22,429 nucleotides of DNA from Chloroflexota bacterium (GTDB lineage: Bacteria > Chloroflexota > Dehalococcoidia > Lucifugimonadales > Australimonadaceae): NCBI GenBank assembly GCA_026713505.1, contig JAPOOH010000126.1, positions 1 to 22,429 on the forward strand. The letters are read 5' to 3'. The position numbers were made by a program, and so were the translations under genes. Position 1 is the stretch's first letter; the number at the start of each line of letters is the position of its first letter. Positions 5,710 through 12,502 of this stretch are shown here, in pieces. The notes beneath the pieces are model-generated. The model saw nothing but the letters and a program-made list of their open reading frames with translations, ran no database searches and was not told where the DNA came from.

Positions 5710-6558
5710 CTAGTGGGTCGCTGCAACGCCCTCCTGGTCAGGCGCCGGGGCGAGGCCACAGAACACCTCGTAGTCGATGAGCTCGGTCACCGTGGGGTTG
5801 TCGCCGCAGAGCGGGCACGCGGGGTTGCGGCGCGCACGGACGACGCGGAACTCCATGTTGAGCGCGTCCACCAGCAGCAGGCGTCCGGTGAGCGTCTCGC
5901 CGACTCCCAGGATGAGCTTGACCGTTTCCGTGGCCTGGATGCTGCCGATGGTTCCGGTGAGCGCGCCAAGGACTCCGGCCTCGGCACAGTTGGGAACGAG
6001 CCCGGGGGGCGGCGGCTCCGGGAAGAGGCAGCGGTAGCAGCCCTTTCCTGGTTCGTAGACGGAGACCTGGCCGTCGAAGATGAGGATGCTGCCGTCCACG
6101 ATGGGCGTGCCGCTGAGGTACGCTGCGTCGTTCACCAGATAGCGTGTCGCGAAGTTGTCTGCGCCGTTCACGACGATGTCGTATTGCGCTATCAGGTCCA
6201 TAGCGTTCTCCGAGTTGATGGGAAACTCGTGGGCAACGACTTCGACCTCCGGGTTGTAGCGGTTGAGCGTCTGGATGGCCGACTCTACCTTGGGCATGCC
6301 AACCGTCTCACTGTTATGCAGGACCTGACGCTGGAGGTTGCTGAGGTCCACCACGTCGAAGTCGACGAGTCCGATGGTGCCTACACCCGCGAGGGCAAGG
6401 TAGAGCGCAACCGGGCCCCCGAGCCCGCCTGCTCCAACGACCAACACCTTGGCGTCCATCAGCTTCCGCTGCCCGCGGCTCCCGATCTGCGGCATGATGA
6501 TGTGCCTGCTGTAACGCTTGACCTGCTCAGGTGTGAGCTGGGGGGCAATAGTGGTCAT
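5710..6558 (-). CDS. moeB: MoeB/ThiF-family sulfur-carrier adenylyltransferase
   Basis: A 282-residue E1-like enzyme that adenylates, and probably helps sulfurate, the C-terminal Gly-Gly of a small ubiquitin-like sulfur carrier (MoaD, ThiS or CysO type). It has the nucleotide loop G42-A-G-G-L-G47, VDFDVVDLSNLQRQ (65-78) with the adenylation Arg/Asn/Gln, the zinc pairs C174-x2-C177 and CPLC near the C-terminus, and C191 in PNCAEAGVLG at the usual catalytic cysteine. It stops soon after DYEVFCGL, so the C-terminal rhodanese domain of MoeZ-like proteins is missing and sulfur must come from another donor. The start at 6558 has a perfect AGGAGG upstream. It lies between rrf2 and cysM, which points to cysteine synthesis rather than molybdopterin. 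Confidence 0.88.
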   Translation of the reverse strand: MTTIAPQLTPEQVKRYSRHIIMPQIGSRGQRKLMDAKVLVVGAGGLGGPVALYLALAGVGTIGLVDFDVVDLSNLQRQVLHNSETVGMPKVESAIQTLNRYNPEVEVVAHEFPINSENAMDLIAQYDIVVNGADNFATRYLVNDAAYLSGTPIVDGSILIFDGQVSVYEPGKGCYRCLFPEPPPPGLVPNCAEAGVLGALTGTIGSIQATETVKLILGVGETLTGRLLLVDALNMEFRVVRARRNPACPLCGDNPTVTELIDYEVFCGLAPAPDQEGVAATH

Positions 6559-6626
6559 CTCTCCTCCTCTTGTCGCAGCACGCTCTGCGGAACGTGGGGA
6601 TTGCCGGCGTTGTGGGTGCGCCCTGT

Positions 6627-7070
6627 CTAGGATACGAAGGTCAGCGGCGCCGCGGTGCGGGCCTGCTGGCGCTGAGCAAGGTCGGCGATGGTCGTTGTGG
6701 TCAGGACGGCGTGGATAGCGTCCTCGACGTCCCGCCAGATGTCGCGCTGGGCGCAACAGCCTGACAGCGCACATTCGTTCGCGTCGTCGATACATTCCAG
6801 CGGAGGGTTGCGTCCGTCAAGCGTAACGACGACCTCGTCAAGGGTGATGTCGGACGCCGCGCGCGCGAGGACGTGGCCTCCCTGTGGGCCTCGGCGGCTC
6901 GTGATGAGCCCGAACTTGTTGAGCGTGGTCAGCACCTGGTCCAGATACGGTTCGGGTATGCCCTGACGTCCTGCTATGTCCGCCGTACGCACAGGGCGAT
7001 GGCCGTCAGGCTGTCCAGCGAGGTCCACCAGCGCCCTCACTCCGTAGTCCACCTTCATCGGGATACGCAT
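6627..7070 (-). CDS. Rrf2 family transcriptional regulator with candidate Fe-S cysteines
   Basis: A 147-residue Rrf2 protein. The winged helix spans about 1-70: KVDYGVRALVDLA, an ADIAGRQGIPEPYLDQVL recognition region, and the wing RRGPQGGHVLAR. C93, C100 and C105/C106 follow (C-x6-C-x4-C-C), near the IscR and NsrR ligand region, so an iron-sulfur or thiol sensor is likely. The dimer helix WRDVEDAIHAVL comes next. It is first in a minus-strand run with moeB and cysM, the setting in which CymR-type Rrf2 repressors control cysteine genes and IscR types control Fe-S assembly. GAGGG precedes the ATG at 7070; Met5 is a possible alternative start. No iscS or suf genes are in the window. Confidence 0.9.
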   Translation of the reverse strand: MRIPMKVDYGVRALVDLAGQPDGHRPVRTADIAGRQGIPEPYLDQVLTTLNKFGLITSRRGPQGGHVLARAASDITLDEVVVTLDGRNPPLECIDDANECALSGCCAQRDIWRDVEDAIHAVLTTTTIADLAQRQQARTAAPLTFVS

Positions 7071-7108
7071 GGCCGTCCCTCGTGCAGGCGTCCCGCCTTA
7101 ACGACGAA

Positions 7109-7137
7109 ATGATACCGTCCCTGCGGGATAAAGTCCA
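7109..7137 (-). promoter_or_regulatory. Promoter of the rrf2-moeB-cysM run
   Basis: Minus strand TGGACT (7132-7137), 17-base spacer, TATCAT (7109-7114). Transcription would start near 7102. A second possible pair, TTGTCG and TATCCC with 17-base spacing, lies immediately upstream. No clear Rrf2 operator palindrome was found. Confidence 0.5.
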
Positions 7138-7171
7138 CTGAGAGAGTCGACAATTGCTCTGCGCAGGCCGG

Positions 7172-7197
7172 GCGGCCCACCGCCAGTGGCGGGCCGC
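7172..7197. repeat. GC-rich inverted repeat between the rrf2 and L25 promoters
   Basis: GCGGCCC (7172-7178) pairs with GGGCCGC (7191-7197) around a 12-base loop that contains GCC-AGT-GGC-like complementarity. It is upstream of both promoters, so an operator is more likely than a terminator. Confidence 0.35.
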
Positions 7198-7206
7198 GGC
7201 GCCTTC

Positions 7207-7215
7207 TGCTATCAT
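7207..7215 (+). promoter_or_regulatory. Extended -10 promoter of the L25 gene
   Basis: TGC-TATCAT, an extended -10 with no strong -35. Predicted transcription start is near 7222, three bases before the leader stem-loop. Confidence 0.5.
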
Positions 7216-7224
7216 TCTGCATCA

Positions 7225-7247
7225 GCCCCGTTGTCATGCGACGGGGC
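7225..7247 (+). promoter_or_regulatory. 5'-terminal stem-loop in the L25 mRNA leader
   Basis: GCCCCGTTG (7225-7233) pairs with CGACGGGGC-type sequence (7239-7247), 9 bp with one G-U, 5-base loop. It lies between the predicted start and the GGAAGGG ribosome site (7256-7262). Possible mRNA stabiliser or control element. Confidence 0.45.
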
Positions 7248-7268
7248 ACGTTTATGGAAGGGCGTATC

Positions 7269-7916
7269 ATGGACGAAGTACGGCTAGCGGCGGAGCAGCG
7301 CGTAGCGCTCGGGAAGAAGGTCAAGGCGCTCCGGCGCTCTGGCATCACCCCCATCCACGTCTACGGTCCGGGCGGCCCCTCGCTGTCGCTGCAGTCCGAC
7401 ACGTACGACCTCGTACATGCGCTTGGCGTCGTCGGGCAGACGAGCCCGCTGACCGTGCAGGCCGGCGGAGAAGAGCACTTCGTAATGGTGCAGCACGTAC
7501 AGCGTCACCCGGTCAGCGAGCGGCTGCTGCACGTAGACCTCCTGCGTGTATCGCGGACGGAGCGCATCCACGCGTCGGTGCCGCTCCATTTCGAAGGCGA
7601 AGCCACCGGCGCGCGTGCTTCGAACGCGATGCTCTCCGAGGACCTCCATGAGATTGAGGTGCAGGGGATTCCGACCGACATCCCTCACTCAGTGACGGTA
7701 GACCTCTCCGCGCTCAGTGAGCCTCACTCCGTGATTCACGCAGGCGACCTTCAGCTTCCTTCCGGCATTACCATGGTCACTGACCCCGGCGCTTATGTGG
7801 CGCGCGTCATCTCGCACGAGGCTACGCTGGAGGAAGAGGAAGCTGAGGCCCCAGCGGAAGCCCCCGGGAGCGGCGAGGGCGGGTCCACATCCGGCGAGGA
7901 AGAAGCTTCCGGGTAG
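7269..7916 (+). CDS. rplY: 50S ribosomal protein L25, general stress protein Ctc type
   Basis: A 215-residue L25 of the two-domain CTC/TL5 type, which binds 5S rRNA in the large subunit. The N-terminal 5S-binding domain (about 1-92) has LAAEQRVALGKKVKALRRSG and HPVSERLLHVDLLRV. The C-terminal domain (about 95-190) includes VPLHFEGEATGA, LHEIEVQGIPTDIPHSVTVDLS and HAGDLQLPSG. A Glu/Ala/Gly-rich acidic tail of about 25 residues follows, common in long L25 proteins. The frame opens at 7236, but the ATG at 7269 is preferred: homology begins there and GGAAGGG sits 6 bases upstream. It is divergent from rrf2 and convergent with fmt. Confidence 0.92.
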   Translation: MDEVRLAAEQRVALGKKVKALRRSGITPIHVYGPGGPSLSLQSDTYDLVHALGVVGQTSPLTVQAGGEEHFVMVQHVQRHPVSERLLHVDLLRVSRTERIHASVPLHFEGEATGARASNAMLSEDLHEIEVQGIPTDIPHSVTVDLSALSEPHSVIHAGDLQLPSGITMVTDPGAYVARVISHEATLEEEEAEAPAEAPGSGEGGSTSGEEEASG

Positions 7917-7930
7917 AGTGCGTTCCACTC
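7916..7930. terminator. Short hairpin between L25 and fmt (weak terminator candidate)
   Basis: GAGTG (7916-7920) pairs with CACTC (7926-7930), 5-base loop, inside the 17-base gap between the two convergent stop codons. No T-run. Confidence 0.25.
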
Positions 7931-7933
7931 GCG

Positions 7934-8884
7934 TCAGGTCGCGAGGCGCGCGCCTGCGAAGTCCGGACGTCCCCGGAGAAACTCCCCTATTCCCATCTCT
8001 GGGCGGCCTTCCATCTTCACCCGGAGGAGCCGCAACGAACTCTGTCCCGTGCCGACGAGCACAGCATCGCCGCGCACTCCCACCTCGCCGCCGGACAGCT
8101 GTTCCTCCTCCGAGTCTACGGCTGCCTCAGTTATCGCCACGCGCCTGCCCTCCCACACCGCCGCCGTGCCGGGCCAGGGATCGTAGGCGCGCACTTTGCG
8201 CTCGATGAGGAGCGCCGGCTCGCTCCAGTCGATCAGGCCCTCGGCCTTGGTCATGCGCGGCGTATAGGTCACACCCTGATCGGGCTGAGGCACGGGCACG
8301 ACGTCGGTGGCCACGTAGCCCGGGAGCACCTCCGCAAGCAACTGCCCCCCGAGTGCGAAGAGCCAGTCCGTCAGAGGGCCGGTCCGTTCGTCGCCGCGAA
8401 GCAGGATGCCACGCGACGCCAGCGTTGGGCCGGTGTCCAGCCCTTCGTCCATCTTCATCACTGTCACTCCGGTCTCCGTATCGCCCTCCAGGATCGCTCC
8501 AGCGACGGGTGCTGCGCCGCGGTGACGGGGAAGCAGGGAAGGGTGAACGTTCACCGCGCCATGCTTCGGCTCAAAGAGAAAGGCTGCAGGCAGGAGGAGC
8601 CCGTACGCCGCAACGACGACCAGGTCCGCGCGCAAGGAGCGGAATCGCTCCTGCTCCTCCGGAGGCGACAGGCGGGGCGGCGTCAGCACCGGGATCCCCA
8701 GCTGGTCCGCCTTGCTGTGCACCGGGGATGGCGCCAACCGACGTCCACGCCCTTCCGGCTTGTCCGCGGCCGTGTAGACACCCACCACCGACCAGCCATT
8801 GGCGGCAGCAACCTCGGCAGTGGCATCAAGCACACCTGCGGCGGGTTTGGGGGATCCCATGAAGACGATGCGAACCGGTGCCAT
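7934..8884 (-). CDS. fmt: Methionyl-tRNA formyltransferase
   Basis: A 316-residue enzyme that formylates initiator Met-tRNA using 10-formyltetrahydrofolate. The N-terminal Rossmann domain has RIVFMGSPKPAAGVL. The catalytic block is AVNVHPSLLPRHRGAAPV, carrying the N-x-H pair and the SLLPxxRG signature. MDEGLDTGPTLA supplies the catalytic Asp. The C-terminal OB-like tRNA-binding domain follows, with AYDPWPGTAAVWEG. Length matches the family. The start at 8884 (MAPVRIVF) has no ribosome site; TGC-TAACAT is 7 bases upstream, so the transcript is probably leaderless. No peptide deformylase gene is adjacent. Confidence 0.94.
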   Translation of the reverse strand: MAPVRIVFMGSPKPAAGVLDATAEVAAANGWSVVGVYTAADKPEGRGRRLAPSPVHSKADQLGIPVLTPPRLSPPEEQERFRSLRADLVVVAAYGLLLPAAFLFEPKHGAVNVHPSLLPRHRGAAPVAGAILEGDTETGVTVMKMDEGLDTGPTLASRGILLRGDERTGPLTDWLFALGGQLLAEVLPGYVATDVVPVPQPDQGVTYTPRMTKAEGLIDWSEPALLIERKVRAYDPWPGTAAVWEGRRVAITEAAVDSEEEQLSGGEVGVRGDAVLVGTGQSSLRLLRVKMEGRPEMGIGEFLRGRPDFAGARLAT

Positions 8885-8891
8885 AGGAGTG

Positions 8892-8900
8892 ATGTTAGCA
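8892..8900 (-). promoter_or_regulatory. Extended -10 promoter of fmt, probably leaderless
   Basis: Minus strand TGC-TAACAT with the -10 ending 7 bases before the ATG at 8884, so transcription should start at or within a base of the start codon. No strong -35. Confidence 0.45.
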
Positions 8901-8970
8901 GCCAACAAGGCCGTGGCGGGCTGTTCAGCGGGCGCTAGGCCATGACGGCGCGGCAAGGTCGACGGAGCTT

Positions 8971-8988
8971 TTGCAAGCGAGATTGCAA
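8971..8988. repeat. Paired TTGCAA palindromes upstream of dnaA
   Basis: TTGCAA at 8971-8976 and again at 8983-8988, 12 bases apart start to start, about one helical turn. Each is a perfect palindrome. They could bind a dimeric regulator or fold as a hairpin. The rest of the 258-base fmt-dnaA gap shows no gene, no canonical DnaA box, and only a poor TGC-TACTTT (9034-9042) as a promoter hint for dnaA. Confidence 0.35.
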
Positions 8989-9142
8989 TGGGAATCCCGT
9001 TGATTTTGGCGGATGGGCACTGCGCTGCCGACTGCTACTTTGGTAGCCACGCACCGACGGCGCTCCCGCTCTCTGTCTTCAAGAGCCTCGCAGTCCACCC
9101 GCCGGTTTCGCATATCGCCAGCCCCAGCAAGGACCGCCGCTC

Positions 9143-10504
9143 TTGACGGATAGTTTAGCACGCCGCCTTTGGGAAGCCGCTCTCGGCAGACTGCAACTGC
9201 AGACGCCGAAGGCGACCTTCGACACGTGGCTCGCCGGCACGAACGGCGAGCTCCTGGCAGACGACGTTCTCACCGTCTCCGCCCCGACAGCCTTTGCGGT
9301 CGCATGGCTTGAGGGCAGGATGCAGAGTCTCGCAGACGCTACTGCGTCTGCCATCGCAGCCCGGCCCGTCAGTGTGCGGTTCGCGTTACGGGGCCTCAGC
9401 CCTGCGGAAGGATCCGGCTCGACTCCTGCAGCAACGTCTTCCCAGGAGCAACCTCCCAACGCCACGCTCTCCCCAACGGCGACGTTCGACGCCTTCATCC
9501 CCTTGGCAGAGAACCAACTCGCCCACGCCGCAGCGTTGGCCGTGGCCCGGGCTCCCGGGTCGGCCTATAACCCGCTCTTCATCTACGGCGGCTTCGGGCT
9601 GGGGAAGACTCACCTCCTGCACGCCATCGGGCATCATGCGCACAGCATGGGGTTGTCCGTCGACTACATCACCGCCGAAGACCTCACCAACGCCTACCTC
9701 ACGGCGATGCGCGAGAAACGCACCAAGGCTTACCGCGAGCACTTCTGGACTGTGGACCTCCTGTTGCTGGACGACGTCCACACCTTTGAAGGCAAGAGCA
9801 AGCGTGTCCAGGAAGGCCTGCTGCACACTCTCGACGCGCTACGCAGCCGCGGCAGCCAGATCGTCTTGGCCAGTGATCGCCCCGCTCTCACTGTCGCCGT
9901 TGAGAAGCGGTTGCAGTCGCGTCTCGCGGCGGGGCTGCAGGCGGATCTCACTTCCCCTGCTCTCGACTCACGGACTGCACTGCTTGCAGCATTCGCCGAA
10001 CAGGTCGGCGTTACTCTTGAAGGGAGCGTCGCATCGTTCCTCGCAGAGCGACTCGAGGGCGACGGCCACGTTCTCAAGGGTGCACTCACGCGGCTCCTAG
10101 CCCTCGCTGACCTCACCGGCAGCGCCGTTACGCCACAACTTGCGCGGCAGGCCCTCGCCGGCCTGTTTTCCACGGCAGGCCCACAACTTTCCCCCGAATC
10201 TATCCTGACCGCAGTTGCCCAACACTACCACCAGCCCGTCTCTGTCCTGGAAGGACCTCGCAGGGATCGCGATGCCTCCCACGCACGCCAGGTCGCCATG
10301 CACCTCCTCCATACCCTCTTAGGCCTCTCAGCTGAGGAGATCGGAGCACAACTTGGCAGAAGAGAGCGCACAACCATTCTGTACGGACTGCGTCGGACAG
10401 CCGATCGGCTGTCGCACGACACCGCCTTCTCCACGACCGTAAGCACCATTCGGGCCAGCCTCCTCACCGACGGCGTCCCACAAAAGCTTTCCACATCGGC
10501 TTAG
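9143..10504 (+). CDS. dnaA: DnaA-family replication initiator, divergent
   Basis: A 453-residue protein with the whole DnaA layout. Domain I (about 1-80) has the TFDTWL and AWLEGRM motifs. A Ser/Pro/Gln-rich linker runs to about 112. The AAA+ domain (about 113-330) has Walker A GGFGLGKTH (K155), Walker B LLLLDDVH, sensor I LASDRP and box VII LQSRLAAGL. Domain IV is at about 345-453. Several conserved positions are changed. The sensor II Arg of VRELEGAL is His309 (GHVLKGAL). FFHTFN is LLHTLD. The DNA-contacting DHTT of domain IV is E408-R-T-T, although the upstream RQ is kept. ATP turnover and DNA specificity may therefore differ from E. coli DnaA. TTG start with AAGGA 9 bases upstream. This could be the only initiator or a second paralogue. 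Confidence 0.88.
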   Translation: MTDSLARRLWEAALGRLQLQTPKATFDTWLAGTNGELLADDVLTVSAPTAFAVAWLEGRMQSLADATASAIAARPVSVRFALRGLSPAEGSGSTPAATSSQEQPPNATLSPTATFDAFIPLAENQLAHAAALAVARAPGSAYNPLFIYGGFGLGKTHLLHAIGHHAHSMGLSVDYITAEDLTNAYLTAMREKRTKAYREHFWTVDLLLLDDVHTFEGKSKRVQEGLLHTLDALRSRGSQIVLASDRPALTVAVEKRLQSRLAAGLQADLTSPALDSRTALLAAFAEQVGVTLEGSVASFLAERLEGDGHVLKGALTRLLALADLTGSAVTPQLARQALAGLFSTAGPQLSPESILTAVAQHYHQPVSVLEGPRRDRDASHARQVAMHLLHTLLGLSAEEIGAQLGRRERTTILYGLRRTADRLSHDTAFSTTVSTIRASLLTDGVPQKLSTSA

Positions 10505-10632
10505 GCTGGCCACCAAGCCAGTGCAGGCAAGCTTTCCCCACTGTCTCTCCCCTCACAGGCACCTCTCCACCGGCGACGTTACACCTATCTCTTATACTGA
10601 ATACAGCAATGCTTGATAAGAAGAAGTTAACC
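10484..10632. other. Candidate replication origin region (dnaA/obg junction)
   Basis: The plus strand changes sharply here. In 60-base blocks I count C28/G11 (9421-9480), C24/G12 (10201-10260) and C18/G9 (10561-10620), then C9/G23 (10621-10680), C11/G29 (10801-10860) and C7/G25 (11041-11100). The segment holds two copies of AAGCTTTCCNCA (10484-10495 and 10529-10540), whose cores CTTTCCACA and CTTTCCCCA differ from the DnaA box TTATCCACA at two and three bases. An AT-rich stretch follows at about 10581-10630. No perfect DnaA box is present. Suggestive, not proven. Confidence 0.4.
10593..10598 (+). promoter_or_regulatory. -10 element of obg
   Basis: TATACT, ten bases before the ATG at 10609. 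The predicted transcript start is near 10605, so the leader is 3-5 bases at most and there is no ribosome site. No convincing -35. Confidence 0.45.
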
Positions 10633-11862
10633 GTAGTTGCAGGGAACGGGGGAAATGGAGCGGTTTCGTTTCTCCGGGAGAAGTTTCGCCCTCGAGGTGG
10701 CCCTGATGGGGGTGACGGTGGCGAGGGTGGTTCCGTCATGTGTCGGGCGGCAGCGAACGTCCGGACTCTGGGCCACCTGGATGGTGTGCGGCGCATTGTT
10801 GGCACGGATGGAGCTGCAGGTAGAGGAAACAAGCGCGTGGGGAGGCGGGGTAGACCGACGATTGTCGAGGTGCCTGTGGGCACGGTCGTCTGGGACGTAT
10901 CTGGTGTGGAGAGGGAGTTCCTGACGGAACTTACCGTAGATGGGATGCTGTCGACGGTCGTGTACGGCGGCAGTGGGGGGGTGGGGAATGTGCGCTTCGC
11001 GACGTCTACCAACCAGGAGCCGCTGATTGCGCTTGGGGGGGAGGTTGGAGAGGCACGTGAGATTGAGTTGGAGGTAAAGCTGCTAGCTGATGTGGCACTG
11101 GTGGGAGCCCCGAATGCAGGGAAGTCGACGTTACTCAGCGTCGTGTCGCGTGCACGGCCGAAGATCGCGGACTACCCATTTACGACGCTGGAGCCGGGCT
11201 TCGGGGTAGCGCACATCGGAGAGCGAGCGCTTGTGTTGTTGGATGTGCCGGGGCTGATTGAGGGAGCGCATGATGGGCGCGGGCTGGGTCTTGAGTTTCT
11301 GCGGCACTGTGAGCGCGCACGAGTATTCGTTCACTTGGTGGATGGACTTGCTGAGGATCTCGTGGCGGAGTATGTGACGATTCGGGAAGAGGTTGAATCG
11401 TATGGCGGAGGCCTCGCAGGGAAGCCGTGCGTGGTGGCGGTGACGAAGATGGACGTGCCCGAGGCCCGAGATCGCTACGAGGATCAACAGAGAGAGTTGA
11501 CGTCCGTCGCGGGGTCGTCGACGGTGGCGATTGCGGCTGTGACTGGCAAGGGCGTCCAGGAGTTGATGCAGCGGGTGGCGACGCTCGTGCCCGCTGATAC
11601 CGAAGAGGAGAGGGAGGCGCCCGAGGTGTCGCGGATGCAACGATCGAAGGCTGTCAGCGTCAGCAGACAGGATGACGGGTTCGCGGTGCATTGCGCTCTT
11701 GCGGAACGCATGTTGGATGTCGTCAATCTGGGCAACTGGCGTGCCCGGCTGCAGTTCCATGGGGAGTTGAACAGGCTCGGCGTCATTGCCGCGCTGGAGC
11801 GCGAGGGTGTTGCTCCGGGTGATACGGTACGCATCGGAGACTTCGAGATGGAGTGGGAATAG
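10609..11862 (+). CDS. obg: Obg/CgtA GTPase, ribosome assembly and stress regulator
   Basis: A 417-residue Obg with three domains. The glycine-rich Obg fold (1-~160) has GNGGNGAVSFLREKF and RGGPDGGDGG. The GTPase domain (~161-335) has G1 GAPNAGKST (K172), switch I DYPFTTLEP and G3 DVPGLIEGA. A C-terminal OCT domain (~345-417) ends RIGDFEMEWE. Obg acts in 50S assembly and stringent control. The G4 motif, usually NKxD, is T279-K-M-D, and the G5 SA is AA (IAAVTGKGV), so guanine recognition may be slightly altered. Base use is strikingly G-rich in the sense strand, the reverse of dnaA just upstream. It leads an obg-nadD-pyrE run with 2- and 14-base gaps. Confidence 0.95.
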   Translation: MLDKKKLTVVAGNGGNGAVSFLREKFRPRGGPDGGDGGEGGSVMCRAAANVRTLGHLDGVRRIVGTDGAAGRGNKRVGRRGRPTIVEVPVGTVVWDVSGVEREFLTELTVDGMLSTVVYGGSGGVGNVRFATSTNQEPLIALGGEVGEAREIELEVKLLADVALVGAPNAGKSTLLSVVSRARPKIADYPFTTLEPGFGVAHIGERALVLLDVPGLIEGAHDGRGLGLEFLRHCERARVFVHLVDGLAEDLVAEYVTIREEVESYGGGLAGKPCVVAVTKMDVPEARDRYEDQQRELTSVAGSSTVAIAAVTGKGVQELMQRVATLVPADTEEEREAPEVSRMQRSKAVSVSRQDDGFAVHCALAERMLDVVNLGNWRARLQFHGELNRLGVIAALEREGVAPGDTVRIGDFEMEWE

Positions 11863-11864
11863 GC

Positions 11865-12488
11865 GTGCGTAGAGGCATCCTCGGTGGGACCTTTGACCCA
11901 GTTCACACAGGGCACCTGATCCTCGCGCAGGAGGTGTTGTGGCGGCTTGGACTGGACGAGGTCTGGTTCATCCCCACGGGCCTGCCCTGGATGAAACGCG
12001 ACGAAGCCATCACTGGCCGGGAGCACCGCCGTGCGATGGTGGAACTGGCGATCGCGGGAAACCCGGCGTTCCAACTCTCGACCATCGAGCTCGACAGGCC
12101 TGGTGAAACGTACACTGTAGACACCCTGGACGCTCTCCGTGCGGGCCCCATGGCTGACGACGAGCTACTGTTCATCATGGGCGCGGACACTCTGCACACG
12201 GTGGCGCGCTGGAAGGAACCGAAGCGCATCCTGGAGCAGGTGCGATTAGTGGTGGCGATGCGCCCTGGCCACGGCGGTCTGGACCTTGAGGCGTTGACGG
12301 CGATAGACCCGGCTGCGGCGGAGCGGGTGATGGTCGTTCACATGCCACTCATCGAGATCAGCGGCACGGAACTCCGCCGGCGGATGAGCCACGGCGAGCC
12401 CGTGCGCTACCTGGTGCCGGATGCGGTGGGAGAATACATAGAACAGCACCACCTGTACCGGGAGATTCGGGACCCGGTGTCCCTCTGA
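11865..12488 (+). CDS. nadD: Nicotinate-nucleotide adenylyltransferase
   Basis: A 207-residue enzyme that adenylates nicotinate mononucleotide to form deamido-NAD. Motifs: GILGGTFDPVHTGH at the N-terminus (GGTFDPxHxGH nucleotidyltransferase signature), FIPTGLPWMK, FIMGADTLHTVARWKEP, and ISGTELRRRM near the C-terminus (ISxTxxR). The GTG at 11865 is chosen because it gives MRRGILGG, as in homologues, and lies 2 bases after the obg stop. A GTG at 11853 would overlap obg and cannot be excluded. Pairing with obg is common in bacteria; rsfS, often next, is absent here. Confidence 0.93.
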   Translation: MRRGILGGTFDPVHTGHLILAQEVLWRLGLDEVWFIPTGLPWMKRDEAITGREHRRAMVELAIAGNPAFQLSTIELDRPGETYTVDTLDALRAGPMADDELLFIMGADTLHTVARWKEPKRILEQVRLVVAMRPGHGGLDLEALTAIDPAAAERVMVVHMPLIEISGTELRRRMSHGEPVRYLVPDAVGEYIEQHHLYREIRDPVSL

Positions 12489-12502
12489 GAAGGAGATGGC
12501 TG

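Noticed and set aside
10160..10180. DnaA box (TTTTCCACG) inside dnaA
   Set aside because: Two mismatches to TTATCCACA, isolated and within coding sequence.
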